Under the pieces are notes generated by a model. It made no database searches and had not been told where the DNA came from. It saw only the letters and a program-made list of their open reading frames with translations. The position numbers and the translations under genes are program-made. Shown piece by piece: positions 27,088-35,540 of a stretch of 64,000 nucleotides of DNA (within the stretch, counting starts at the first letter, position 1; every line of letters begins with the position of its first letter). Source of the stretch: Novisyntrophococcus fermenticellae (lineage in GTDB: Bacteria; Bacillota; Clostridia; Lachnospirales; Lachnospiraceae); assembly GCF_018866245.1 (NCBI RefSeq), contig NZ_CP076458.1:1302001-1366000 (forward strand), given 5' to 3'.

Positions 27088-27160
27088 GCTGATGTGGCAC
27101 AGGTGGTAGCGCACCTCATTGGTAGTGAGGAGGTCACGGGTCCGAGTCCCGTCATCAGCT
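27088..27160 (+). tRNA. tRNA-Thr (GGT anticodon)
   Basis: Cloverleaf: acceptor GCTGATG/CATCAGC, D-arm GCAC/GCGC, anticodon stem CCTCA/TGAGG around loop TTGGTAG with anticodon GGT, and T-arm ACGGG/CCCGT with TCCGAGT loop. The discriminator base is T and the CCA end is not encoded. It is a single gene with its own promoter and a short terminator. Confidence 0.95.
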
Positions 27161-27168
27161 TTCATGAG

Positions 27169-27195
27169 AGATCCAGTACTTGTTGGGTCTTTTTT
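27169..27195 (+). terminator. Terminator of tRNA-Thr
   Basis: AGATCCA (27169-27175) pairs with TGGGTCT (27184-27190) with one G-T pair, and a TTTTT run follows. Confidence 0.7.
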
Positions 27196-27205
27196 GCTTT
27201 ATTTA

Positions 27206-27237
27206 CCTAAAAAGAGGAATCGGATTATTCCGATTCC
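27206..27237 (-). terminator. Terminator of the small minus-strand gene
   Basis: GGAATCGG (27216-27223) and CCGATTCC (27230-27237) form an 8-base stem. On the minus strand it is followed by TCTTTTTAGG. The stem overlaps the stop codon of the 52-residue gene. Confidence 0.75.
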
Positions 27238-27383
27238 CCTTCTGCAACGATATCCTCCAATACGCGTATTAAATCATAAATAGTTTCAATATGCACATTG
27301 CGCTCGAGTATACAGTTTTTTAAATTGACCGACAAAGTTTCGAATTTATCCCGTACGGCCGGGGATATATAGGATGCTGCCAT
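27225..27383 (-). CDS. Small protein of unknown function (52 residues)
   Basis: A short minus-strand gene encodes MAASYISPAVRDKFETLSVN followed by a segment ending RVLEDIVAEGESE. It is supported by a good ribosome binding site (GAGGTGAT, a few bases before the ATG) and by a terminator hairpin overlapping its stop. The protein is predicted to be all helical, acidic at the C-terminus, with one Cys and no signal peptide or membrane segment. I do not recognise a family. It lies between tRNA-Thr and the metallophosphoesterase gene, which is on the same strand upstream (63 bases apart). The two could share a transcript. Confidence 0.7.
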   Translation of the reverse strand: MAASYISPAVRDKFETLSVNLKNCILERNVHIETIYDLIRVLEDIVAEGESE

Positions 27384-27445
27384 ATGATCACCTCGACAGT
27401 AGAATATGCAGATATAAAGAAAATATACAATTTCTTACAGAAAGA

Positions 27446-28333
27446 TTATTTTTCAAGGTGGTAGTCATCGATGCATACAGGACCTGCAAGGATTTCTCTT
27501 GTTATATAAAGAGTCATATCTTCCCTGGTAGCGGTGGTCCATTTTACCAGTGTCATACATCGGCTTTCCAGTTCAATGCATGTGATACAGTGTGGATGGA
27601 CGCAGCTTCCGGTATTAAAATACGGGGAATCGGGCGATCCAATCATAGGTCTGTGCGTATGGCCGGTAACCAGGATTTGCTGATGGTCACAAGCCCATTG
27701 CGTAAGATGCTCCTCTGTCTTTTTTTTATGTGTGTAATTCTTTGCGGCGCTGGTGGGATCCAGAACACCGAAGCGTTCAGCCGGCTTCCAGAGATAACGG
27801 ACCAGAAAACGGGATATTTTCCAAAAGGTACTGTTTATAATATCTGCCTGATGGCCATGGGTCAGATAGATATCTTTGGAGCGGTCTTTTAGTATAAGTG
27901 CTTCATGGATTCGAATTCCCGGGAAAAGCGAAATGCATTCCCGAAGACTGTTGCAGTGATATTCGGCAAGGTTTTTTGATACGTAGGACAGCGATCGCTT
28001 TACCATATCATGGTTTCCATATAACAGATATAATCTGTTTTCTTTATAGTATCTTGAGAGGAGCCAGAACACATCGCTGTGCAGATCGACAATCTGGCTA
28101 AGTGAACGATTTTCCCATAACTCATCACCATCTCCCAATTCAATGTAAGTGTAGCCCAGAGTATAATAATGCTGAATAGCAGCAAAATAGGAGTTTTGAT
28201 TTTTTAGAAAATTATCATTGGAAGTTCCCATGCCTCTGTGGCAGTCACTGATAAGAACAAACCTGGAATCATCATTCAATTCAAGGTGAGGAGCATTTTG
28301 AAATGCGCGGTCCAGACGGCTGCTGTAACTCAT
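27446..28333 (-). CDS. Calcineurin-like metallophosphoesterase
   Basis: The 295-residue protein has the full set of metallophosphoesterase motifs in order: ISDCHRG near residues 28-34, YIELGDGDELWE near 62-73, YGNHDM near 105, THGHQAD near 160 and TGHTHRPM near 222-229. The Asp and His residues bind two metal ions. Its closest look is to UDP-diacylglucosamine hydrolase-type (LpxH-like) or other cytosolic phosphoesterases. Since this organism should lack lipid A, the substrate is unknown. The start ATG 28333 has no strong binding site; a TTG at 28345 is an alternative. No neighbour points to a pathway. Confidence 0.85.
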   Translation of the reverse strand: MSYSSRLDRAFQNAPHLELNDDSRFVLISDCHRGMGTSNDNFLKNQNSYFAAIQHYYTLGYTYIELGDGDELWENRSLSQIVDLHSDVFWLLSRYYKENRLYLLYGNHDMVKRSLSYVSKNLAEYHCNSLRECISLFPGIRIHEALILKDRSKDIYLTHGHQADIINSTFWKISRFLVRYLWKPAERFGVLDPTSAAKNYTHKKKTEEHLTQWACDHQQILVTGHTHRPMIGSPDSPYFNTGSCVHPHCITCIELESRCMTLVKWTTATREDMTLYITREILAGPVCIDDYHLEK

Positions 28334-28387
28334 GTTTTCTCTCAACTTTTCATATACTTCTATTTAGTATATGCTCGAAAATTTTTC

Positions 28388-28415
28388 TTGCAATTTTTAT
28401 AATTTATGATAGAAT
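28388..28415 (+). promoter_or_regulatory. Promoter of tRNA-Ala
   Basis: TTGCAA (28388-28393) and TAGAAT (28410-28415) are spaced by 16 bases, ten bases ahead of the tRNA. Confidence 0.7.
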
Positions 28416-28424
28416 AAATTTCAT

Positions 28425-28497
28425 GGGGCATTGGCGCAGCTGGGAGCGCGCCACACTGGCAGTGTGGAGGTCACGGGTTCGAATCCCGTATGCTCCA
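28425..28497 (+). tRNA. tRNA-Ala (GGC anticodon)
   Basis: Acceptor GGGGCAT/ATGCTCC (one G-T pair), D-arm GCGC/GCGC, anticodon stem CCACA/TGTGG with loop CTGGCAG (anticodon GGC), T-arm ACGGG/CCCGT with TTCGAAT, discriminator A. The CCA end is not encoded. It is isolated from rRNA genes. Confidence 0.95.
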
Positions 28498-28508
28498 TGC
28501 AAAATAGA

Positions 28509-28542
28509 AAAAGCCTGCAGGCTCGATAACCTGCAGGCTTTT
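28509..28542. terminator. Bidirectional terminator between tRNA-Ala and the encapsulin gene
   Basis: AAAAGCCTGCAGG (28509-28521) and CCTGCAGGCTTTT (28530-28542) are perfectly complementary over 13 bases with an 8-base loop. A and T runs flank the stem on both sides, so it can serve the tRNA on the plus strand and the encapsulin gene on the minus strand. Confidence 0.88.
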
Positions 28543-28553
28543 AGCATATACAG

Positions 28554-29369
28554 TTAATCAAAAACGACAATCGCTTGTTTTCTCTTAAAGCGCGGAAGTA
28601 CAGTTTCCAGGATGCGGAAGCTGTGATTCAAATCTTTTTGCTCCAGGTAAGCCGCAGCCATATCCTGTCCGACTACAAGATCCATATTTATCTCATCAGA
28701 TGCTGCCAGTATAGCCTTGTCGGACCCTAAAGCACGTGCAGGATAGACATGTCCGTTCAGCATCTTGGATATCCGGTCGATTTCCAGCAGTCCGGTTCCG
28801 GGCTGTAACCTTTGCAGCTGCATATAGAGATCCAGACTCAGTATCAGGGAATTGGTTCCGTAGATGCCTTTTTCAGCCAAAGCGGTAAGTCCGGCTGCGA
28901 TGTCAGTAAAAGCATTCTCGCCGGTACTCCAATCTTTTTTATCTATTTTTTGCGTGCCTGAAGTTGTCAGCATACCGTCGTATCCGAGCTCTTTGTTACC
29001 CCAGAAAATCAGCTCGTCTTCTTTGAGAGCACATGCTTCGGCGGCCATCAAAGTCTTGGATAAGTCAACAGGAAAACCGGATTTTCTGACGCTCTCAAGA
29101 TCTCTGGCAAGTAAAGTAAAATCCTCAAAAATAAGTGGAATCTCTGCGAATTTTCTGCCGCTCGTTGTAATGACACCGTCGTGTTCCACTTCCTGAACTT
29201 CATCAATGTCATCCACTGCGATTGTTTCCACACCCACGCCAAGCGGACCGAAAACATGCAGAAAACGTCTTCCAACTAATGTTCTTCGTGCTGTCTTTAT
29301 TACTGCAGCGTCAATTTCTTCCCAAAGCCCCTCAGAAAGAGGGGAGGATTCTCTGGATAAATAACTCAT
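28554..29369 (-). CDS. Encapsulin nanocompartment shell protein (family 1)
   Basis: HK97-fold shell protein that self-assembles into a protein compartment around cargo enzymes. The 271-residue product begins MSYLSRESSPLSEGLWEEID and continues with TARRTLVGRRFLHVFGPLGVG near residues 27-47, the N-terminal helix region that contacts cargo. Further landmarks are DLSKTLMAAEACALKEDELIFWG near 98-120, GMLTTSGTQ near 130, and VVGQDMAAAYLEQKDLNHSFRILET near 232-256. The C-terminus RFKRKQAIVVFD ends the E-loop/axial region. The gene lies directly downstream of a ferritin-like cargo gene (36 bases), so shell and cargo are one operon. Confidence 0.95.
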   Translation of the reverse strand: MSYLSRESSPLSEGLWEEIDAAVIKTARRTLVGRRFLHVFGPLGVGVETIAVDDIDEVQEVEHDGVITTSGRKFAEIPLIFEDFTLLARDLESVRKSGFPVDLSKTLMAAEACALKEDELIFWGNKELGYDGMLTTSGTQKIDKKDWSTGENAFTDIAAGLTALAEKGIYGTNSLILSLDLYMQLQRLQPGTGLLEIDRISKMLNGHVYPARALGSDKAILAASDEINMDLVVGQDMAAAYLEQKDLNHSFRILETVLPRFKRKQAIVVFD

Positions 29370-29405
29370 ATGTGAAACCTCCTTTGTGCGTTTTCAATAC
29401 CAGGT

Positions 29406-29777
29406 TTATTCAATCAGGCTTCCTACTGTTTCGGCAGAAGGGGTGTCATCGGAAGACTGCTCATCTGTCCGGGCAGTGATCCCTAAGTCCTCCAGCATCT
29501 CCCGGACCTCCTCTTCACCAGATGCAAAAAAATCAGCCTCCTGGGGATCAAGGGTTCTAAGCAGTGTCATGAGTTCACCAACATGTGCCTTTTCTTCGCC
29601 ACGGATATCCGCGAGGACTTTTTTTGCTGCCTCGATGTCTGTCGCCTGTACATGTGCATCGTACAGATAGATGGCTTCCAGCTCACCTGCTATATCCAGA
29701 CGAATTGCCTGAATTAATTCCTCTTTGTTCATTTTGCGGTCAACATTCCCCTGAAAGGGATTTGCAAAAGCCGGCAT
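29406..29777 (-). CDS. Encapsulated ferritin-like protein with C-terminal targeting peptide
   Basis: A 123-residue, mostly helical protein of the EncFtn type, which oxidises Fe2+ at dimer interfaces inside encapsulin shells. The N-terminus MPAFANPFQGN is followed by two long helices. GELEAIYLYDAHV supplies Glu32, Glu34 and Tyr39, and GEEKAHVGEL supplies Glu62 and His65, matching the ferroxidase-centre pattern of the family. A flexible acidic linker leads to the C-terminal ETVGSLIE, which matches the TVGSL-type encapsulin targeting peptide. The start is ATG 29777, nine bases after AGGAGG; an ATG at 29786 is too close to it. It is the first gene of the encapsulin operon. Confidence 0.92.
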   Translation of the reverse strand: MPAFANPFQGNVDRKMNKEELIQAIRLDIAGELEAIYLYDAHVQATDIEAAKKVLADIRGEEKAHVGELMTLLRTLDPQEADFFASGEEEVREMLEDLGITARTDEQSSDDTPSAETVGSLIE

Positions 29778-29824
29778 ATGATTCATCCTCCTTTATGAAA
29801 TAGTTATTATTTGTAATTATAATA

Positions 29825-29853
29825 ATTGTATCATCAATATTTTTTTACGTCAA
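29825..29853 (-). promoter_or_regulatory. Promoter of the encapsulin operon
   Basis: On the minus strand TTGACG (plus positions 29848-29853) and TACAAT (29825-29830) are 17 bases apart, about 48 bases ahead of the start of the ferritin-like gene. No clear iron- or peroxide-regulator box was seen. Confidence 0.7.
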
Positions 29854-30016
29854 TTACAGATTTGAGTGTGGATTTTTATAAGTTGATTGAATATTTGTCA
29901 ATATCCAGATGGTTTATAATACACTTAATTTGTATAGAATCTATGGAAAAACTACATAGAGTATGTTATATTATAAAAAAGGGTATACTTACTACAAAAG
30001 AAGAGGAGGAACCACT

Positions 30017-30253
30017 ATGCAGGAATTAAAATTATATTATATGGATGCATGCCCGTATTGCAGGAAAGTTCTCAGATACATGGAGGCAAACGATATCGAT
30101 GGCGTAAAATTGCTGGACGTTGATGCGGATCCAAAGAATCAGGACGAACTGATGAAGTTCGGAGGGATGGATCAGGTTCCCATGTTGTTGATAGATAAGA
30201 AACCGCTCTATGAATCGGATGATATCATTCAATGGTTTGAAGATAGTAAATAA
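30017..30253 (+). CDS. Glutaredoxin-like protein
   Basis: A 78-residue thioredoxin-fold protein with the redox motif CPYC at residues 11-14 (MDACPYCRKVLRYME) and the cis-proline segment QVPMLL near 55. ESDDIIQWF at the C-terminus is typical of glutaredoxins and the glutathione-S-transferase N-terminal fold. In Clostridia such proteins reduce disulfides with thioredoxin-like or other low-molecular-weight thiol partners. The start ATG 30017 follows GAGGAGGA. It is divergent from the encapsulin operon and lies 27 bases ahead of a YyaL-type thioredoxin-domain gene. Confidence 0.88.
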   Translation: MQELKLYYMDACPYCRKVLRYMEANDIDGVKLLDVDADPKNQDELMKFGGMDQVPMLLIDKKPLYESDDIIQWFEDSK

Positions 30254-30280
30254 TCATAAAATTGGATGGCTGAGATTATA

Positions 30281-32308
30281 ATGAATCGTTTGAAGAAAGA
30301 GAAATCCCCTTATTTGCTGCAGCACGCTTCCAACCCCGTAGATTGGTATCCATGGGGAACAGAAGCATTTGCACAGGCAGAAAAAGAAGATAAACCAATA
30401 TTTTTAAGCATTGGTTACAGCACTTGTCACTGGTGTCATGTTATGGCACACGAATCCTTTGAAGATGCCGAAGTGGCGCAATTGCTGAACCGGGAATTTA
30501 TTTCCATTAAGGTTGACCGTGAAGAGCGACCCGATATTGACGCGGTCTATATGGCAGCCTGTCAGGCGCTGACAGGCGCTGGCGGATGGCCCCTTACAAT
30601 TCTAATGACAGCAGATCAAAAACCATTTTGGACCGGAACTTATCTTCCTAAAAAGTCTGTTTATGGAAGACCGGGTCTTATGGAATTACTGGATAGCGTA
30701 AGACAGCAGTGGAGGTTAAACCGCGAAAAGATGATATCGGCAGGAGAAGAGATTACTGCTTTTCTACAGGCTTCCGGCAGTAATTCACAGATGCCGCCGG
30801 TGAATCCGGATAAAGCGTTGATTTATCATGCTGTTCAAGATTTAAAAGACACCTTTGATGAGCGGTGGGGTGGCTTTGGGAATGAACCGAAATTTCCAAT
30901 TCCACATAATATAATATTCTTATTGCAGTATGCATCGTATGAAAAGGATTCGGACGCACTTCATATAGCAGAGCATACGCTTCGGCAGATGTACCGTGGT
31001 GGGATTTTCGATCATCTGGGAGGCGGTTTTTCCCGCTATTCTACGGATAAGAGATGGCTGGTACCGCATTTTGAAAAAATGCTCTATGACAATGCTTTAC
31101 TGGTAAGTGCATATACAGAAGCTTTTCATATAACACAGGATCCCTTTTATGCAGCAGTAGCAAAGCAGACACTCCGTTATGTTCTGCGGGAACTTACCGA
31201 CAGTCAGGGAGGATTCTACTGTGGACAAGATGCAGACAGTGATGGCATAGAAGGGAAGTATTATCTGTTCACCCGCCAGGAGATAGATGCGGTACTGGGC
31301 AAACAGAAGGGCTCCTTGATCAGCAACTGGCTTGGGGTGACACAACAGGGTAATTTTGAAGGTAAAAATATTTTAAATTTATTGAATAACCCTGACTATG
31401 AAAAAATGCCCGAAGATATTGAATCCCTCTGTCAGAAACTTTATGATTACCGCTTAGAGCGTACGAGGTTACACAAGGATGATAAAATTCTCACTTCCTG
31501 GAATTCTCTTATGATTGCAGCGATGGCAAAAGCGGGCTGGATGCTGAATGAGCCTGCCTGTCTGCAGGCGGCAGTCAGGGCACAGCAGTTTATCAAGAAT
31601 GCCCTGATTGGGAAAAACGGCAGACTTATGCTTCGTTGGCGTCAAGGGGAAGCTGCTCACGATGGTCAGCTGGATGACTACGCATTCTATGCATATGCTT
31701 TGCTTGCCTTATACCGCGCAACGTTACAGGCTGACTACCTGCAGGAGGCAGCAGAGATTGCCGCCCAAATGTGGGATTTATTCTGGGATGAGAATTCAGG
31801 AGGATTTTTTCTTTATTCCCGGGAAGGGGAACAACTGATCAGCCGGCCGAAGGAGACCTATGACGGGGCACTTCCTTCCGGTAATTCCGTTGCGGCGGCC
31901 GTGTTGGAAGAACTCTCAAAATTAACCGGAGAGGTAAAGTGGCAGGATAGAAGTTATCGGCAAATCTGTTTTCTTACCGGAGAGAGTCGAGGGTATCCTT
32001 CGGGACACAGCATGGGGTTAATTGCTGTGGCAAAAGCACTCTATCCCTCACGGGAACTGATTTGTGCAACCGCGGAAAAACGTGCTCCGGAAGAACTGAC
32101 GTTTTTCCTTTGCGAGAATTCCCATCCGGATTTAACCGTGTTGTTAATAAACAAAGAGAATATGGACAAGCTTATTCAGGCAGCTCCTTTTATCCGGGAC
32201 TATCCGGTTCCTGACGATAAAACCGTATATTATCTATGCAAGAACGGTGCCTGCAATTCTCCGGTTGATAATCTGGAAGCATTAAAAGAACAATTTAAAT
32301 CCGAATAA
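30281..32308 (+). CDS. YyaL/DUF255 thioredoxin-domain protein
   Basis: A large cytoplasmic protein (about 675 residues) of the YyaL/SPATA20 family. The N-terminal thioredoxin-like domain has [19 protein letters not shown] and [17 protein letters not shown] near residues 48-64 (CxxC), followed by [18 protein letters not shown]. The C-terminal part is an alpha/alpha-barrel resembling N-acylglucosamine epimerases ([28 protein letters not shown] near 250). It has no established reaction; related proteins are thought to bind cofactors or sugars. ATG 30281 fits the family's N-terminus; ATG 30266 is also possible. It is probably co-transcribed with the preceding glutaredoxin gene. Confidence 0.88.
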   Translation: MNRLKKEKSPYLLQHASNPVDWYPWGTEAFAQAEKEDKPIFLSIGYSTCHWCHVMAHESFEDAEVAQLLNREFISIKVDREERPDIDAVYMAACQALTGAGGWPLTILMTADQKPFWTGTYLPKKSVYGRPGLMELLDSVRQQWRLNREKMISAGEEITAFLQASGSNSQMPPVNPDKALIYHAVQDLKDTFDERWGGFGNEPKFPIPHNIIFLLQYASYEKDSDALHIAEHTLRQMYRGGIFDHLGGGFSRYSTDKRWLVPHFEKMLYDNALLVSAYTEAFHITQDPFYAAVAKQTLRYVLRELTDSQGGFYCGQDADSDGIEGKYYLFTRQEIDAVLGKQKGSLISNWLGVTQQGNFEGKNILNLLNNPDYEKMPEDIESLCQKLYDYRLERTRLHKDDKILTSWNSLMIAAMAKAGWMLNEPACLQAAVRAQQFIKNALIGKNGRLMLRWRQGEAAHDGQLDDYAFYAYALLALYRATLQADYLQEAAEIAAQMWDLFWDENSGGFFLYSREGEQLISRPKETYDGALPSGNSVAAAVLEELSKLTGEVKWQDRSYRQICFLTGESRGYPSGHSMGLIAVAKALYPSRELICATAEKRAPEELTFFLCENSHPDLTVLLINKENMDKLIQAAPFIRDYPVPDDKTVYYLCKNGACNSPVDNLEALKEQFKSE

Positions 32309-32312
32309 ATTA

Positions 32313-32341
32313 TTGCGCTTATAAAAAAACTATGGTACGAT
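32313..32341 (+). promoter_or_regulatory. Probable promoter of the thiamine-precursor operon
   Basis: TTGCGC (32313-32318) and TACGAT (32336-32341) are 17 bases apart, ahead of the TPP riboswitch. ATTATTGCGC occurs twice here (starting at 32309 and 32340), so a second, closer arrangement is possible. Confidence 0.45.
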
Positions 32342-32367
32342 TATTGCGCATTATAAATTATTGATTT

Positions 32368-32453
32368 AGGGGAGCTGGAGCTGATCCGGCTGAGAGTTAG
32401 GCTGATGCGCCTATGACCCTTTGAACCTGTTGGATAATGCCAGCGCAGGGAGT
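32368..32453 (+). promoter_or_regulatory. TPP (thi-box) riboswitch
   Basis: Conserved thiamine pyrophosphate aptamer elements are in order: GGGGAGCTGG, CTGAGA (32390-32395), GACCCTTTGAACCTG (32415-32429) and GGATAATGCCAGCGCAGGGA (32432-32451). It is followed by an intrinsic terminator, so TPP binding should reduce expression of the ykoE-thiY-ykoD-ykoC genes. Confidence 0.95.
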
Positions 32454-32470
32454 GACGGATGTCTATTTAG

Positions 32471-32500
32471 GCTGCTCAGCGCGAACTGAGCAGCTTTTTT
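32471..32500 (+). terminator. TPP riboswitch-controlled terminator
   Basis: GCTGCTCAG (32471-32479) and CTGAGCAGC (32486-32494) form a perfect 9-base stem with six T residues directly after it. Confidence 0.9.
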
Positions 32501-32589
32501 CAGTTCCGCGCATTCATTAGACTACCTTTAGCCTCTTTGTCTGCAAAAGAAACAACAGGTGGACACTTTACTTAAAGAGGAGGATTTTT

Positions 32590-33207
32590 ATGCGTATGAA
32601 TCAATTGAAAAAATGGAAACTGCGGGATGTTATCCTGCTGTCAATTCTCGGTGTTCTTTTTGCGGCGGTTTACCTGGCTGTATTCGATGTCGGTCTGGTT
32701 TTGTCGACACTGCTGACACCTTCCGGTCTTTCGACATTTGCCTTCGAGCTGATTTACGGGATATGGTTTATGGCAGCTGTGGTTGCCGCATATATCATAC
32801 GTAAGCCGGGCGTTGCACTTATCGCCGAGCTGCTTGCATCAGCGATTGAATTACTCATGGGTAATTCCGGCGGAGTGGTTCTGCTGGTGACCGGAATCAT
32901 TCAGGGACTTGGGGCGGAGCTTGGATTTGCAGTCTTCCGGTATAAAAAATACAACTTGTTATCCATGTCCTTAAGCGGTATTTTTGCTGCTTTATTTATC
33001 TACGTATATGAGCTTTTTTATCTGCAGAACTACCTGCTGGCTCCGGGACTTCTGGCGGCCAAACTGGCGGTAAGGATTGTAAGCTCAATTGTATTCTCCG
33101 GCTTGATTGCGAAAGCGGCCTGTGATGGTCTGGCTCGTACAGGAGTGCTTAAAAACTATGGACTTGGAATGGACCGGCAGGATATAGAAGAAGAGGAGGA
33201 AATGTGA
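32590..33207 (+). CDS. ykoE: YkoE-like ECF transporter S component (thiamine precursor)
   Basis: Integral membrane substrate-binding (S) component of an energy-coupling-factor importer, predicted for the thiamine pyrimidine precursor HMP. The 205-residue protein has about five or six membrane segments, starting LRDVILLSILGVLFAAVYLAVF. FELIYGIWFMAAVVAAYIIRKPG near 57-75 and a GNSGGVVLLVTGIIQGLGAELGF stretch near 97-119 are typical of YkoE. It starts at ATG 32590 behind GAGGAGGA and is the first gene after the TPP riboswitch. Confidence 0.9.
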   Translation: MRMNQLKKWKLRDVILLSILGVLFAAVYLAVFDVGLVLSTLLTPSGLSTFAFELIYGIWFMAAVVAAYIIRKPGVALIAELLASAIELLMGNSGGVVLLVTGIIQGLGAELGFAVFRYKKYNLLSMSLSGIFAALFIYVYELFYLQNYLLAPGLLAAKLAVRIVSSIVFSGLIAKAACDGLARTGVLKNYGLGMDRQDIEEEEEM

Positions 33208-34091
33208 TGGGTCAGATAAATGTTATATTGGATTGGTTTCCGAATACGAATCACACAGGCTTTCTTTTGGCAGAGAAAAGAGGGTATTTTAAAGAAGCGG
33301 ACTTGACAGTAAATATTTCCGGTGATGTTCACGGGATTATGGATCTGCATGGGGCAGATATCGTGGTTGGACCCCAGATATCCATACTGGAAAAGATTGC
33401 GGAGGGTGTTCCGCTCACAGCAATCGCAACGCTTACACAGCGCTGCGATTCGGGTATTGTTTCGCTGAAAGAAAGCGGCATCACCTCACCGAAAAAACTG
33501 GAGGGAAAAAGGCTGACACATTGGGAACCCCGTTGGTTCCACGGAGTAATCGGAGAGGCCATGCGTCTTGACGGCGGTGATTATTCCAAGGTAAAACTGG
33601 TGCCTATGGATGTGGGAGATATTGTATCCACTTTAGGCACAGCGGCGGATGCAACCTGGGTATATGAAAATTGGGAAAACCAGGAGCTTCTGGAGGCAGG
33701 AAAGGAAATTAACTATATTTCTCTGGCCGATTTCCATCCGCTTTTTGATTTTTGTGCCCCGAGTATTGCTGCGAACAGGGAATTTTTGCAGAAAAGACCG
33801 GAGGAAGCCCGGGCATTTCTGGCAGCCCTCACCATGGGCTATATCGAAGCAGCACAAAATCCGAAAGAATCGGTGCTGTCTGTCCGGGAGAAGCTTCCGG
33901 AGGTTTCAGATTCGCTGCTTATACGCAGCCAGGAGCACTTGTCAGGACTTTTCCTGGATGAAACCGGCCGTTGGGGGTATATGAGAGCGGAGAGGTGGGA
34001 ACGTATGGCCGACTGGCTCGTTGCAAATGGTTATTATGACCGGAGGCGTGATACTGAGTATACCAATGAGTATCTCCCGCAGGGAATGTAG
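33207..34091 (+). CDS. THI5/NMT1-like HMP substrate-binding protein
   Basis: A 294-residue protein of the THI5/ThiY family that binds pyrimidine thiamine precursors (HMP or formyl-HMP). It shows VILDWFPNTNHTGFLLAEKRGYFKEADL near the N-terminus, which is the family's WxPNxxHxG signature. It lacks a signal peptide or lipobox, unlike ThiY proteins that act outside the cell. It may therefore act in the cytoplasm on HMP released by the importer, or be anchored through the transporter. ATG 33207 overlaps the ykoE stop by one base, behind GAGGAGG. Confidence 0.88.
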   Translation: MGQINVILDWFPNTNHTGFLLAEKRGYFKEADLTVNISGDVHGIMDLHGADIVVGPQISILEKIAEGVPLTAIATLTQRCDSGIVSLKESGITSPKKLEGKRLTHWEPRWFHGVIGEAMRLDGGDYSKVKLVPMDVGDIVSTLGTAADATWVYENWENQELLEAGKEINYISLADFHPLFDFCAPSIAANREFLQKRPEEARAFLAALTMGYIEAAQNPKESVLSVREKLPEVSDSLLIRSQEHLSGLFLDETGRWGYMRAERWERMADWLVANGYYDRRRDTEYTNEYLPQGM

Positions 34092-34094
34092 AAC

Positions 34095-35540
34095 ATGGGA
34101 AAAATTATTTTCGAAAATGTGACCTTTGGATATGGCAGACGCGAGATTCTAAAGGAGATGAATGTGCAGTTTGATTCGTCTGAAATTACACTTCTGACTG
34201 GAGGGTCCGGATGCGGAAAGAGCACTTTGCTGTATCTGGCAGCCGGGATTTATCCGGAAAATGCGGGAACGCTCCGCAGCGGAAGTATATCCGTGAATGA
34301 CGGCAATCTGGCCTTACTTTCCCCTGCTGTACGGTGCGGAAAGGTGGGGATGATGTTTCAGAATCCATCCCTGCAGTTTTGCATGGACACAGTGGAGAAT
34401 GAACTAGCCTTTTGTCTGGAGAACATACATGTTTCACGGGATGCTATGGATGCGTCTATGGATGCTGCTTTAGATTTCTGCAATATCGGGCACTTGAAGA
34501 AGAGAAGGCTCATCTCACTTTCCGGAGGAGAAAAGCAGTTGGCCATGCTGGCATGTATGGTTCTCCTTTCACCGGAATGGATTCTGCTTGATGAGCCCTT
34601 TGCAAACCTGGATGATGACTCTGCCGGGGTAATTGTGAAAAAGCTGGCTCTGATGCATAAAAAAATGGGAACCGGAATTCTTGCTGTCGATCATCGTCTG
34701 GAAAACTGGTTATGCATCGCAGAGGAAATTAAGGTTATGGATGAGACTGGTGCACTGGCGGCAGATGGAATCCGTCCACAGGGGGAACTTGCAGTTCTGG
34801 AAAAGTGGGATGTACATGTTCCGGGACATGCATATCAGAAAGAACATCCGGGCAAATCCCCGGAAGATATCTGCAATGAGCCGATTCTTGAACTTCAGGG
34901 TCTTTCTGTCAGCTATGAGGATAAATCAGTTTTAAAAGGAATTGATGCTGATTTTTACCCGGGGCATATGTATGCAGTCACAGGTGCAAGCGGTTCCGGA
35001 AAGACATCTCTGTTTGAAGCTTTAAGAGGTCTTGTCCGATATAAAGGAAGTATCCGCTACCGGGGGCAGCCGCTGAAAAGAAGTTTTTTGGGGAGTAGAT
35101 CAAAGATTGGTTTTGTGGTTCAAAATCCCCAGGATCAGTTTGTGGGAGATACTGTATATGACGAAGTCTTTTTAAGCCTGAAGCACAGAATACATGGATC
35201 AAATCCTGATCAGGAAACAGAGCAGATATTGCGTGAAATCTGTCTCTGGAAGTATCGCAGGGTCTCTCCTTATAAGCTGAGCCAGGGTCAGCAGCGCCGT
35301 CTGGGTGTGGCAGCACTGCTGGCATATGACTGTGACCTGCTTATCTGTGATGAACCTACTTATGCCCAGGACCGCTCAAATACAGTATCCATCATGGAGG
35401 CTTTGCGGGACGCTGTCCGAAAGCGAGGGACTACGGTGATTTTTTCTACACATGATAAACAGCTCATTCGGGATTACAGTGACATACAGTACATAATGAA
35501 AGGGGGGAGATTGCATGAAGTCGATAAATCCCGCCTGTAA
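34095..35540 (+). CDS. ykoD: YkoD-like ECF transporter ATPase with two ABC domains
   Basis: Energy-coupling ATPase in which two ABC domains are fused, 481 residues. Domain 1 (about 1-220) has Walker A GGSGCGKST, Q-loop MMFQNP, signature LSGGEKQLA and Walker B WILLDEPFANLDD. Domain 2 (about 260-481) has Walker A GASGSGKTS, VVQNPQDQFVGDTV, signature LSQGQQRRLG (the S of the LSGGQ motif replaced by SQ) and Walker B LLICDEPTY. Both ATP sites should be near complete. It energises uptake together with YkoC and YkoE. It overlaps ykoC by 26 bases. Confidence 0.92.
   Translation: MGKIIFENVTFGYGRREILKEMNVQFDSSEITLLTGGSGCGKSTLLYLAAGIYPENAGTLRSGSISVNDGNLALLSPAVRCGKVGMMFQNPSLQFCMDTVENELAFCLENIHVSRDAMDASMDAALDFCNIGHLKKRRLISLSGGEKQLAMLACMVLLSPEWILLDEPFANLDDDSAGVIVKKLALMHKKMGTGILAVDHRLENWLCIAEEIKVMDETGALAADGIRPQGELAVLEKWDVHVPGHAYQKEHPGKSPEDICNEPILELQGLSVSYEDKSVLKGIDADFYPGHMYAVTGASGSGKTSLFEALRGLVRYKGSIRYRGQPLKRSFLGSRSKIGFVVQNPQDQFVGDTVYDEVFLSLKHRIHGSNPDQETEQILREICLWKYRRVSPYKLSQGQQRRLGVAALLAYDCDLLICDEPTYAQDRSNTVSIMEALRDAVRKRGTTVIFSTHDKQLIRDYSDIQYIMKGGRLHEVDKSRL

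Noticed and set aside
27374..27892. 172-residue plus-strand frame
   Set aside because: It is antisense to the metallophosphoesterase gene, which has all its catalytic motifs on the minus strand.
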